From Chloroflexota bacterium (lineage in GTDB: Bacteria; Chloroflexota; Anaerolineae; Anaerolineales; Villigracilaceae): DNA of 9,197 nt. This document shows, one piece after another, positions 1 through 7,875 of this stretch. The position numbers and the translations under genes were made by a program. Location of the stretch: NCBI GenBank assembly GCA_021812905.1, contig JAKAMM010000050.1, forward strand, positions 1 through 9,197. The letters are read 5' to 3'. The notes beneath the pieces were generated by a model. That model was not told where the DNA came from and did not search any database. It saw nothing but the letters and a program-made list of their open reading frames with translations. Each line of letters opens with the position of its first letter. Position 1 is the first letter of the stretch.

Positions 1-764
1 GTGATCTTCTTCAACTCCGCGTCCACCTCGCCCACTGCAAACGTGCGCGTCAAATCTGAAATATAACCATCCACCGTCGCGCCCCAATCCACGACCAGCA
101 GATCGCCGCGCTGGATTTTTCTATCAGACGGTGAGGCATGCGGGTTGGCAGAATTCGGCCCGGCGGAAACAATCGGCGGGAACGGCAATTCGGATTCAGA
201 TCCATGCTTGAGCAGCTGAACATTTAATTCGGCGGCAATTTCTTTTTCGGTCATGCCAACTTTGATAAATGGGATAACAGCTTCGAGCGCGTCCTGCGCG
301 ACTTTAACCGCCCGCTTCATTTTCTGGATCTCAGCCGGGTCTTTGCACAAACGCAGCGCGGACAACGCATCAGACGCGTCCGGGAAATCCGCTTCGGGCG
401 CGCCGGCTTTCACATGCCGAAATTCCAGCAGACGCATTTGGCGCGGCTCTACGCCGATCTTCTTCCCGTCGAGGCCGAGAGATGCGACAGCCTTGCGAAA
501 AACGGAATCCCATTCCGCAGGATTCTCGCCATAAGAAAACGCGTTCACTTTATATGGAAAGAGATTCACTTTCGGCAATTCGAGTTCAGGCAAAACGATG
601 ACCAGGGCTTTGCCGGGTGCGACCAGCAAAACCACAGGCCGCTCCATGAGATGGAAGCGCAGGTCAGTGAGATAGGTCAAGGTAGGCCCGGGATTCAGAG
701 CAACGGCGTCCAGCCCGGAGGCGCGGAGAGAAGCGCTGAGTTTGTCGAGTCGGGAAGATGTCAT
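1..764 (-). CDS. M24 family metallopeptidase, Xaa-Pro aminopeptidase type (3' end cut by window)
   Basis: The reverse strand reads open from ATG at 764 to the left edge, giving 254 residues; the family is usually about 350-370, so roughly the last 100 are outside. Residues 1-130 look like the creatinase/prolidase N-terminal domain. The M24 'pita-bread' catalytic domain begins near residue 135. It shows the conserved His in PNSANPHASP (H209) and the first two metal-binding aspartates, D226 in VVDWGA and D237 in SDLTRTF; the remaining His and Glu ligands would lie beyond the edge. By family knowledge it is a cytosolic dinuclear-metal enzyme that removes N-terminal residues before proline or cleaves Xaa-Pro dipeptides; which of these cannot be decided here. 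The start is supported by AGGAG at 770-774, five bases upstream. It lies 66 bp downstream of the dehydrogenase on the same strand. No signal peptide is seen. Confidence 0.93.
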   Translation of the reverse strand, partial: MTSSRLDKLSASLRASGLDAVALNPGPTLTYLTDLRFHLMERPVVLLVAPGKALVIVLPELELPKVNLFPYKVNAFSYGENPAEWDSVFRKAVASLGLDGKKIGVEPRQMRLLEFRHVKAGAPEADFPDASDALSALRLCKDPAEIQKMKRAVKVAQDALEAVIPFIKVGMTEKEIAAELNVQLLKHGSESELPFPPIVSAGPNSANPHASPSDRKIQRGDLLVVDWGATVDGYISDLTRTFAVGEVDAELKKI

Positions 765-784
765 TTTGTCTCCTGTTGAAGAAT

Positions 785-826
785 GCTCGAGGCGGCGTCC
801 TCGCCGCCGGGGACGGCGGCTTGAGC
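785..826. repeat. GC-rich inverted repeat between dehydrogenase and peptidase genes
   Basis: A perfect 7-bp stem, GGCGGCG (791-797) and CGCCGCC (802-808) with a 4-base loop, lies inside a longer imperfect inverted repeat running from GCTC at 785 to GAGC at 826. It lies just past the dehydrogenase stop and just upstream of the peptidase ribosome binding site. No T-run follows on either strand, so it is not a classical intrinsic terminator. It may be a mobile palindromic repeat or an mRNA processing/stability hairpin. Confidence 0.6.
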
Positions 827-830
827 AATC

Positions 831-1652
831 TTATTTAGGTTTATCAAGTGTATGATTCCGGCTGGTAAAAGAAACTTTCAAAAACCAATCCACAAGGGCG
901 GGCGTAAAAATATCGAGTCCAATCACGATGTTATACCACCACGGAATAATAACCACGCGGCGCGGAGACTTTGCAAGATTCACGACGCGGCGCGCGACAT
1001 ATTCGGAAGTCATCGACAGACCCTTAAAACGGTTGAAAGTTTTCTTCGCAGGATTTTTGCCAGTGTGTTGGCCAAACTCAGTCGCGGCGGGGCCAGGATA
1101 AATACCGGAGACGTGAATGCCAAACGGCGCAACTTCACGACGTAAAGAATCAGTGAAGCCGCGCACGCCGAATTTTGTGGCGGAATAAATGCTGTAAAGC
1201 GGCGCAGCGATCCAGCCCGCAACGGAGGACATGTTGATGATGTGTCCGGATTTCTGGGCCAGCATATGCGGAAGCACAGCGCGCGTGACCTGGGTCAAGC
1301 CCAACAAATTTACATCCATTTGCGTTTCGATGTCGCGTGCGGGGTCAAGGTTTTCGAGCCAGTCGAGACGCCCAAAGCCCGCGTTGTTGAAGAGAATATC
1401 AATCTGGCCGTAATGGTCAATTGTGGATTGGACCATCATTTCGATTTCATCGCGATCAACCACATCCACCGGAATGGCAATCGCTTCGCCGCCCTCTTTC
1501 TGGATTTCTTTTGCCAATGCCTGCAAACGGTCAAGACGACGGGCGGCAAGAACAACCTTGCATCCCTCTTTCGCGAATAGACGCGCCGCGTCTTCGCCAA
1601 ACCCGGATGACGCCCCAGTAATGAGAACAACATTTCCAGAAAGAGTCGACAT
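831..1652 (-). CDS. Short-chain dehydrogenase/reductase (classical SDR)
   Basis: The product is 273 residues with every classical SDR signature: the nucleotide-binding glycine motif TGASSGFG at residues 12-19, NNAG at 89-92, and the catalytic tetrad N115, S143, Y156 and K160 (YSATK). The basic pair R38-R39 after the second beta strand suggests NADP(H) preference. The substrate cannot be read from sequence; the family oxidises or reduces alcohols and ketones, and this general form is often annotated as an acyl-lipid or 'YdfG-like' oxidoreductase. The C-terminal 35 residues are hydrophobic and aromatic, which could associate with membrane. The start at 1652 is preferred over an in-frame ATG at 1712, because the latter adds 20 residues unlike any SDR N-terminus and derived partly from the upstream repeat. 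The Shine-Dalgarno is weak (GAGAA). It lies downstream of lon across a 146-bp repeat-bearing gap. Confidence 0.93.
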   Translation of the reverse strand: MSTLSGNVVLITGASSGFGEDAARLFAKEGCKVVLAARRLDRLQALAKEIQKEGGEAIAIPVDVVDRDEIEMMVQSTIDHYGQIDILFNNAGFGRLDWLENLDPARDIETQMDVNLLGLTQVTRAVLPHMLAQKSGHIINMSSVAGWIAAPLYSIYSATKFGVRGFTDSLRREVAPFGIHVSGIYPGPAATEFGQHTGKNPAKKTFNRFKGLSMTSEYVARRVVNLAKSPRRVVIIPWWYNIVIGLDIFTPALVDWFLKVSFTSRNHTLDKPK

Positions 1653-1689
1653 ATCAATTCTCAATTTTAGATAAATCAATGAGATTTTT

Positions 1690-1752
1690 AACGCAAAGCC
1701 ACGAAGGCGCAAAGATTCTTGTTTTTCTTTTGCGGCTCAGCGTCTTTGCGTT
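1690..1752. repeat. Imperfect palindromic intergenic repeat (AACGCAAAG family)
   Basis: AACGCAAAG at 1690-1698 is mirrored by CTTTGCGTT at 1744-1752. The bases between continue the imperfect symmetry (GGCGCAAAG on the left, CTTTTGCGGC on the right) around a T-rich centre. It fills much of the lon-dehydrogenase gap. Repeats of this type recur in environmental bacterial genomes; I know no function. As RNA it would fold into a long hairpin and could terminate or stabilise the lon transcript. Confidence 0.7.
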
Positions 1753-1798
1753 AAATCTTCGAATGCCTGGGATGGACTGAACACACCCTGAAACAAAA

Positions 1799-4276
<2,478 letters not shown>

Positions 4277-4285
4277 CTGTTCCTC

Positions 4286-4399
4286 TGTCATTGCGAGGGC
4301 TGAAAACCCGAAGCAATCTCCTCGATAATGTGGGGATTGCTTCGTTGGGTTTCGATACGGCGGACGAACACCGCCTACTCAACCCTCCTCGCAATGACG
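4286..4399. repeat. Palindromic repeat, TGTCATTGCGAG family, copy 1
   Basis: The outer arms are TGTCATTGCGAGG (4286-4298) and CCTCGCAATGACG (4387-4399). The inner arms are CGAAGCAATCTCC (4309-4321) and GGATTGCTTCG (4334-4344). An extra nested palindrome, with GGCGG and CCGCC around 4359-4375, sits in the right half, so this copy is composite. It fills the folC-lon gap almost exactly, beginning two bases after the folC stop and ending at the lon ribosome binding site. No coding capacity. It looks like a MITE or REP element. Confidence 0.9.
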
Positions 4400-4401
4400 T
4401 A

Positions 4402-5850
4402 TCATGTTAATTTATTCCAAGCCGCCATCACTTCTGCGGTCACGAACATACTTCCAGCAGACAGAACAATGCTACCATCTTTTGCGGACATTTCCAGCGC
4501 GCGGATAAATGCCTCTTCAACGGATGCCAGCGCTTCATTCGGGAGCCTGGCCTGCCGCGCCAACCCCTGAATTTTTTCCGGCTCCAAGGCGCGCGGATGA
4601 TCCGCTCTGGTCACGAGCAAGAGTTTGACCTTCGGCGCAATCTCGGCGAACATGCCGGGAATATTTTTATCCTCCGAGGCGCCGAAGATAAGATAAACGG
4701 GACGACCGGGAAAATAATCTTCGAGCGCCCCCGTTAATTTCTCGAACGAATCCTGATTATGCGCCGAATCAAAAATCACGGGCGGATCGCGCCGCACGAC
4801 TTCAAAGCGGGCGGGCCATTTTACTTCAGAAAATCCTTTTTGAATGGCTTCGTCTGAAATTTCAAGTCCGCTTGCTTTTAGCGCCGCGTACGCGATGGCG
4901 GCGTTTTCCACTTGATGCAAGCCGAGCAGAGGCAGTTTGAAAGTTAGAAGAGCTTGCCCTGCCTGCGCCAGTGCCGCAGGCACAGGTGAGCTGGTCGAAG
5001 GGTTGGAAGGCTTGCCCTGCCTGCGCCAGTGCCGCAGGCACAGGTGAACTAAGTCGAAGGGTTGAAGGCTGAAGGCTGACCGCTGACCGCCGATAGCTGA
5101 TAGCTGTAACGTCTGCCCATCCAACGAATGATTCAATGGTTTATAAGTTACATCTTTTCCAACCAACGTAAACAGCGCATTCTTTTCTCTGGCTACACGC
5201 TCCAAAACTTCGAGCGCTTCATCCTTCTGCGGAGCGGACACAACCGGCACGCCCGGCTTGATGATCCCGGCCTTCTCACCCGCGATCAATGCCAGCGTAT
5301 TTCCCAGCACTGCCATGTGATCGTAAGACAGCGACGTAATGACCGAGACCTTGGGCGTGACGACATTGGTTGCGTCCAGCCGCCCACCGAGTCCGACTTC
5401 GATTACCGCCGCATTCACTTTTCGGCGAGCAAACGCCAGAAAGCTGAGCGCGGTTGTGATCTCGAAAGTGGTCAGCTTGGGAATTCTCGCAACCGCTGGC
5501 TTGACTTCTTCGACCAGTTCGACCAGTTCGACATGTGAGACGGGTTTTCCGTTGATTTGAATCCGCTCGGTGTAATCCAGCAAATGCGGCGATGTATACA
5601 AGCCAACCTTATATCCGGCAGCTTTCAAAGCGGAGGCACACAGCGCCGAGACTGAGCCTTTGCCTTTCGTCCCGGCCACATGGATAATCGGATAGCTCGT
5701 TTCGGGGCTGCCGAGTTCGACCATCAAGGCGCGCATCCGGTCGAGGTTGAAATCGGCTTTAGCCAGCTCGGACGAATGTTTCAGGCTATAATCTACAAAA
5801 CTGTACAGGTAATCGAGGGCTGCGTTGTAGGCGGATTCGATGTTGGACAT
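4402..5850 (-). CDS. folC: Folylpolyglutamate synthase / dihydrofolate synthase with repeat-derived insertion
   Basis: This Mur-ligase-superfamily enzyme uses ATP to add glutamate to folates (and/or dihydropteroate), retaining them in the cytosol and making the active polyglutamate cofactor. The product is 482 residues; typical FolC is about 430. The N-terminus matches FolC (LDYLYSFVDYSLK). The ATP P-loop is HVAGTKGKGSVSA (57-69), followed by TSPHL (86-90), EVGLGGRLDATNVV (151-164) and SYDHMAVLG (175-183). The C-terminal ligase domain has GLHQVENA (310-317), the catalytic-region FDSAHN (360-365) and ADHPRALEPE (416-425). The surplus is explained by residues about 249-300, encoded by tandem repeats at 4952-5106. 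The frame is kept and all motifs are intact, so the gene is probably functional. There is no clear Shine-Dalgarno; a -10-like TACAAT lies seven bases before the ATG, suggesting a leaderless mRNA. Confidence 0.96.
   Translation of the reverse strand: MSNIESAYNAALDYLYSFVDYSLKHSSELAKADFNLDRMRALMVELGSPETSYPIIHVAGTKGKGSVSALCASALKAAGYKVGLYTSPHLLDYTERIQINGKPVSHVELVELVEEVKPAVARIPKLTTFEITTALSFLAFARRKVNAAVIEVGLGGRLDATNVVTPKVSVITSLSYDHMAVLGNTLALIAGEKAGIIKPGVPVVSAPQKDEALEVLERVAREKNALFTLVGKDVTYKPLNHSLDGQTLQLSAIGGQRSAFSLQPFDLVHLCLRHWRRQGKPSNPSTSSPVPAALAQAGQALLTFKLPLLGLHQVENAAIAYAALKASGLEISDEAIQKGFSEVKWPARFEVVRRDPPVIFDSAHNQDSFEKLTGALEDYFPGRPVYLIFGASEDKNIPGMFAEIAPKVKLLLVTRADHPRALEPEKIQGLARQARLPNEALASVEEAFIRALEMSAKDGSIVLSAGSMFVTAEVMAAWNKLT
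4952..5067. repeat. Two tandem 58-bp repeat units inside folC
   Basis: Unit 1 is 4952-5009 and unit 2 is 5010-5067. The first 38 bases (4952-4989 and 5010-5047) are identical; the remainder is similar, both containing TCGAAGGGTTG. Each unit contains the hairpin TGCCTGCG / CGCAGGCA (4960-4967 and 4975-4982 in unit 1). On the folC strand this encodes a low-complexity Pro/Ala/Ser-rich segment absent from normal FolC. It resembles intergenic repeats that have inserted in the reading frame. Confidence 0.9.
5064..5106. repeat. Heptanucleotide tandem repeats inside folC
   Basis: Six 7-bp units fall in three pairs: GAAGGCT twice, GACCGCT and GACCGCC, then GATAGCT twice. They directly adjoin the 58-bp units, sharing a few bases. 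Six heptads are 42 bp, a multiple of three, so the folC frame survives. The form recalls the short tandemly repeated repetitive (STRR) heptamers described in cyanobacteria. Confidence 0.85.
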
Positions 5851-5857
5851 GCGAGGG

Positions 5858-5886
5858 ATTGTAAAGCGTAAAGCGTAAATCGTAAA
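5858..5886 (-). promoter_or_regulatory. Putative folC promoter, leaderless
   Basis: On the minus strand TACAAT (5863-5858) matches the -10 consensus at five of six positions. TTTACG (5886-5881) lies 17 bases upstream as a weak -35. The -10 ends seven bases before the folC ATG, so transcription would begin at or next to the start codon. Both hexamers fall within or at the edge of the heptad repeats. Confidence 0.45.
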
Positions 5887-5895
5887 TCGTAATTT
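5861..5895. repeat. Heptanucleotide tandem repeats between folC and the DUF503 gene
   Basis: Five 7-bp units run in register: GTAAAGC twice, GTAAATC twice, then GTAATTT. They occupy most of the 50-bp gap between the divergent starts, so any promoters for both genes must overlap them. The paired-heptad style is the same as in the block inside folC, although the unit sequence differs. Confidence 0.85.
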
Positions 5896-5900
5896 GGACC

Positions 5901-6188
5901 ATGTTGATGCTCGCCACCCTCACCATTCACCTCCATCTCCCCGCATGCTCCTCGCTCAAAGAAAAGCGCGGACGGATCAAGCCGCTAATCGCACGACTGC
6001 ACCGCGAGTTCAATGTCTCGGCAGCAGAGATGGATTTACGGGACAAATGGCAGGAAGCGGTCATTGTCTGCGCGATGGCCGGAAATGACGCGGCGCAATT
6101 GCAACGGTCCTTGCAAAATGTGGCAAAATGGGTGGAAGCAAATTGGGAAGATGGTCAAGTGATTGATGAAAAGATCGAAATACTATGA
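5901..6188 (+). CDS. DUF503 family protein (YlxP-like)
   Basis: This 95-residue protein matches the DUF503/YlxP family in length and pattern. It has an N-terminal beta strand MLATLTIHLHLP, the conserved SLKEKRGRIKPLIARL helix (about 18-33), FNVSAAEMD (38-46), then LRDKWQEAVIVCAM, an amphipathic helix and a C-terminal strand ending VIDEKIEI. Small cytosolic ferredoxin-like proteins of this family often sit near ribosome-maturation and translation genes (nusA, infB, rbfA) in Firmicutes; the molecular function is not established. Here it is divergent from folC and upstream of panE, across a repeat. The start at 5901 has GGA only two bases away, while the in-frame ATG at 5907 would have eight-base spacing, so the true start may be two codons later. 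The stop is followed immediately by a palindromic repeat. Confidence 0.9.
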   Translation: MLMLATLTIHLHLPACSSLKEKRGRIKPLIARLHREFNVSAAEMDLRDKWQEAVIVCAMAGNDAAQLQRSLQNVAKWVEANWEDGQVIDEKIEIL

Positions 6189-6295
6189 TGTCATTGCGAG
6201 TCTTCGAGAAGCAATCTCGTGTAATCTGCAAATAATCAATTGCATGAAAACATGAGATTGTCACGACACTCGCTTTGCTCGTGTCTCGCAATGAC
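6189..6295. repeat. Palindromic repeat, TGTCATTGCGAG family, copy 2
   Basis: The outer arms are TGTCATTGCGAG (6189-6200) and CTCGCAATGACA (6284-6295 to within a base), a perfect 12-bp inverted pair. The inner arms are degenerate: GAAGCAATCTCG on the left and GAGATTGTC on the right, with an extra CGACACTCG...CGTGTCTCG-like symmetry near 6264-6288. It starts on the base after the DUF503 stop and ends about seven bases before the panE Shine-Dalgarno. Confidence 0.88.
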
Positions 6296-6314
6296 AGGTG
6301 AAAAGGAGAATCCA

Positions 6315-7253
6315 ATGAAAATTGCAGTTATGGGAACAGGCGGTGTGGGAGGCTATTATGGCGCACTGCTCGCAAAGCAGGGCCACGAAGTAACTTTTGT
6401 TGCACGCGGCGCGCATCTGAAAGCCATCCAGGAAAACGGATTGCAAATCAAAAGCATCTTTGGAGATTTTCAGGTCAAACCAGCCAAAGCCACCGATAAC
6501 CCCGCTCAAATTGAACCAGTGGACCTGATTATGTTTTGCGCCAAGACCTACGATACTGATGACGCCGTCCAGAAGATCAAACCGATCGTTGGAAAAGAGA
6601 CAACCGTTCTGAGTCTGCAAAACGGCGTGGATGCCGTCGAGCGGATCGGGAATGTCCTCGGCGTGGAACACATCGTCGCCGGCGCGACCTGGATCTCGTC
6701 CGCGCTGGAAGCGCCGGGAGTCATCAAGCAGGTGTCCGATTTCCGCCGCGTTGTGATCGGGGAGTTAGACGGGCGCACCACGCCGCGCGCCCAGGCCATT
6801 TACGAGGCGTTTAAGCAAACCGGTGTCACCATCGAACTTTCGGAGAATATCCTGAAAATCTTGTGGACAAAATTTGTGTTCATTTCATCGGCCAGCGGCT
6901 TTGGTTCGCTGACGCGTTTACCGATGGCCGAATTTCGCACTATTCCCGAGACGCGTGCGCTGATCACCAGCCTGATGCGCGAGGTGGAGGCTGTTGCGCG
7001 TGCCCAGGGAGTAGCTCTTGACGCAAACGTGGTCGAACAGGCGTTGGGATTTATGGATAACGCCGCGCCGCATATCAAGGCATCCATGCAGTTGGATGTG
7101 GAATCCGGCCACCGTACCGAGATCGAGTCGATGATCGGGGTAATTGGCCGCAAAGGCCGCCAGCGCGGCGTCCCAACTCCGGTGGCGGATATGATTTACG
7201 CCGCCCTGCTGCCGATTGAGTTGAAGGCGCGGGGCGGCCGGTCGATTTTGTGA
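6315..7253 (+). CDS. panE: 2-dehydropantoate 2-reductase (ketopantoate reductase)
   Basis: The product is 312 residues, standard for the family. It would reduce 2-dehydropantoate to pantoate with NADPH in the pantothenate/CoA pathway, in the cytosol. The N-terminal Rossmann domain opens with MKIAVMGTGGVGGYYG (GTGGVG at 7-12). CAKTYD (K77) and SLQNGVD (N103) match the conserved Lys and Asn of KPR. The C-terminal helical domain has the catalytic lysine in LWTKFVF (K186) and the substrate-binding glutamate in HRTEIE (E269). Many panE-family paralogues act on other 2-keto acids, so the exact substrate is inferred. The start at 6315 has a strong AAGGAG (6303-6308) six bases upstream; an in-frame ATG at 6240 lies inside the repeat and is rejected. 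The 126-bp gap after DUF503 is almost all repeat. A 10-bp hairpin follows 20 bases after the stop. Confidence 0.92.
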   Translation: MKIAVMGTGGVGGYYGALLAKQGHEVTFVARGAHLKAIQENGLQIKSIFGDFQVKPAKATDNPAQIEPVDLIMFCAKTYDTDDAVQKIKPIVGKETTVLSLQNGVDAVERIGNVLGVEHIVAGATWISSALEAPGVIKQVSDFRRVVIGELDGRTTPRAQAIYEAFKQTGVTIELSENILKILWTKFVFISSASGFGSLTRLPMAEFRTIPETRALITSLMREVEAVARAQGVALDANVVEQALGFMDNAAPHIKASMQLDVESGHRTEIESMIGVIGRKGRQRGVPTPVADMIYAALLPIELKARGGRSIL

Positions 7254-7273
7254 GATGGGCAACAAACATGAAA

Positions 7274-7313
7274 GCGACTGTCAGGCGCGATACAGCCTGT
7301 AATTGACAGTCGC
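7274..7313. repeat. 10-bp perfect inverted repeat between panE and the SRP RNA gene
   Basis: GCGACTGTCA (7274-7283) pairs perfectly with TGACAGTCGC (7304-7313); the 20-base loop holds a further GGC/GCC pairing. There is no T-run on the plus strand, and only a short TTTC on the minus strand. The right arm supplies most of the -35 box (TTGACA) of the SRP RNA promoter. It could terminate or end-protect panE mRNA, or act as an operator on the SRP promoter. Confidence 0.7.
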
Positions 7314-7331
7314 ATCCACCTCGGTTATCCT
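7303..7331 (+). promoter_or_regulatory. Sigma-70-type promoter for the SRP RNA
   Basis: A perfect -35 TTGACA (7303-7308), a 17-bp spacer and the -10 TATCCT (7326-7331) predict a start at about 7338-7340. This is exactly where the 5' strand of the terminal RNA helix begins. The agreement between promoter and RNA end supports both calls. Confidence 0.8.
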
Positions 7332-7338
7332 TGCTCCC

Positions 7339-7442
7339 GTCCGGGCAGGCCCGGCGCGGCAGAGCCTGCCGAACCCCGCCAGGATCGAAAGATAGCAACG
7401 GTAAGGAAGTGTCTCTGGGTGCCGCCGGTATCCTGCCCGGAT
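7339..7442 (+). ncRNA. ffs: Signal recognition particle RNA, small bacterial type (4.5S)
   Basis: The diagnostic helix-8 core is present: the 5' side CAGG (7380-7383) and 3' side AGCA (7394-7397) of the Ffh-binding symmetric loop enclose the short stem AT-C/G-AT, capped by the GNRA tetraloop GAAA (7387-7390). It is flanked by GAACCCC (7371-7377) and CGGTAAGGAAG (7399-7409), typical of the small SRP RNA. The outer helices fit as well: TCCGGGCAGG (7340-7349) pairs perfectly with CCTGCCCGGA (7432-7441), then CCGGC with GCCGG, and GGCA with TGCC. Length is about 104 nt, as expected. The RNA forms the SRP with Ffh protein and with FtsY targets nascent membrane proteins to the translocon. Bacterial SRP tetraloops are usually GGAA; here it is GAAA. 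There is no Alu domain. Confidence 0.92.
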
Positions 7443-7449
7443 ATTTTTT
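7420..7449 (+). terminator. 3' end/terminator of the SRP RNA
   Basis: The 3' strand of the terminal SRP helix, CCTGCCCGGA (7432-7441), is followed by TA and six T residues (7444-7449). The closed end-helix plus U-tract probably serves as the intrinsic terminator. Confidence 0.7.
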
Positions 7450-7454
7450 GAAGC

Positions 7455-7488
7455 AGACCTGACAAGCCACTTAGACCTGTCAGGTTTT
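7455..7488. repeat. Short inverted repeat, ACCTGACA / TGTCAGGT
   Basis: ACCTGACA (7457-7464) pairs with TGTCAGGT (7478-7485) and is followed by TTT on the plus strand. It lies just past the SRP RNA end and ahead of the next gene. It may be a back-up terminator or a member of another small palindromic repeat family. Confidence 0.6.
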
Positions 7489-7512
7489 ACGTTCCTGTGG
7501 CAAAATAAAACC

Positions 7513-7875
7513 ATGCCACGCTGGATTCCCCCCCTCATTGCAATCGTCATTGGCATCGCGCTCGGCCTGGTTTATGGCTGGGTAATTAACCCCGTCCAAT
7601 TTGTGGACACCACGCCCAACTCTCTGCGCACTGATTACCGCGCCGACTATGTTCTCATGATCGCAGAGACATATCACGCAAACCAGGATGCGGGACTCGC
7701 CTCCCGCCGACTAGCCATCTTCGGCGGCGACTCGCCAGCCGCGATTTCCGCACAAGCGCTTCAAACCGGACAAGCAAGCGGCTACGCTCAGAATGACATT
7801 TCCCTGCTTCAGGAACTGACGCGTGCCATGCAGGCCTACCAGCCTGTTCCCACCGCTGTTGGGAGCAAGCCGTGA
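7513..7875 (+). CDS. Hypothetical membrane-anchored protein, paralogue of the next gene
   Basis: The product is 120 residues with no function I recognise. Residues 5-26 form one hydrophobic segment rich in Ile, Leu and Gly after MPRW, which predicts a cytoplasmic N-terminus and an extracytoplasmic body; there is no clear cleavage site. The body starts with NPVQFVDTTPNSLRTDYR (26-43) and continues as predicted helices with the spacing Y..A....GLASRRLAIFG, reminiscent of a helical repeat. The first 70 or so residues align clearly with the next gene (shared VDTTPN/ADTTPN, SLR/TLR, D.R..Y). The gene overlaps the next by four bases (GTGA), so translation is probably coupled. There is no convincing Shine-Dalgarno, and an A-rich CAAAAT lies six bases ahead of the ATG, so the mRNA may be leaderless. 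Confidence 0.85.
   Translation: MPRWIPPLIAIVIGIALGLVYGWVINPVQFVDTTPNSLRTDYRADYVLMIAETYHANQDAGLASRRLAIFGGDSPAAISAQALQTGQASGYAQNDISLLQELTRAMQAYQPVPTAVGSKP

Noticed and set aside
414..779. Plus-strand open frame over the left-end gene
   Set aside because: It is antisense to the M24 peptidase, whose frame shows conserved motifs; the plus frame shows none.
1653..1712. In-frame extension of the dehydrogenase to 1712
   Set aside because: It adds 20 residues partly from repeat DNA ahead of the normal SDR N-terminus.
4952..5067. The 58-bp direct repeats as a CRISPR array
   Set aside because: Only two adjacent units with no unique spacers, lying in frame inside folC; no cas genes nearby.
5509..5532. 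Nine-base tandem repeat (TTCGACCAG) in folC
   Set aside because: It is three codons long per unit, encodes a Val-Glu-Leu helix repeat at a normal place in FolC, and has only about 2.7 copies; most likely ordinary coding drift.
5784..5790. TATAAT-like sequence within the folC coding region, plus strand
   Set aside because: It is inside folC near its start with no matching -35 and no plus-strand gene nearby; chance match.
6240..6314. In-frame N-terminal extension of panE from ATG at 6240
   Set aside because: The extension is encoded by the palindromic repeat and precedes a perfect Shine-Dalgarno for the start at 6315, which begins with the family's standard MKI.V.G.GG.GG.
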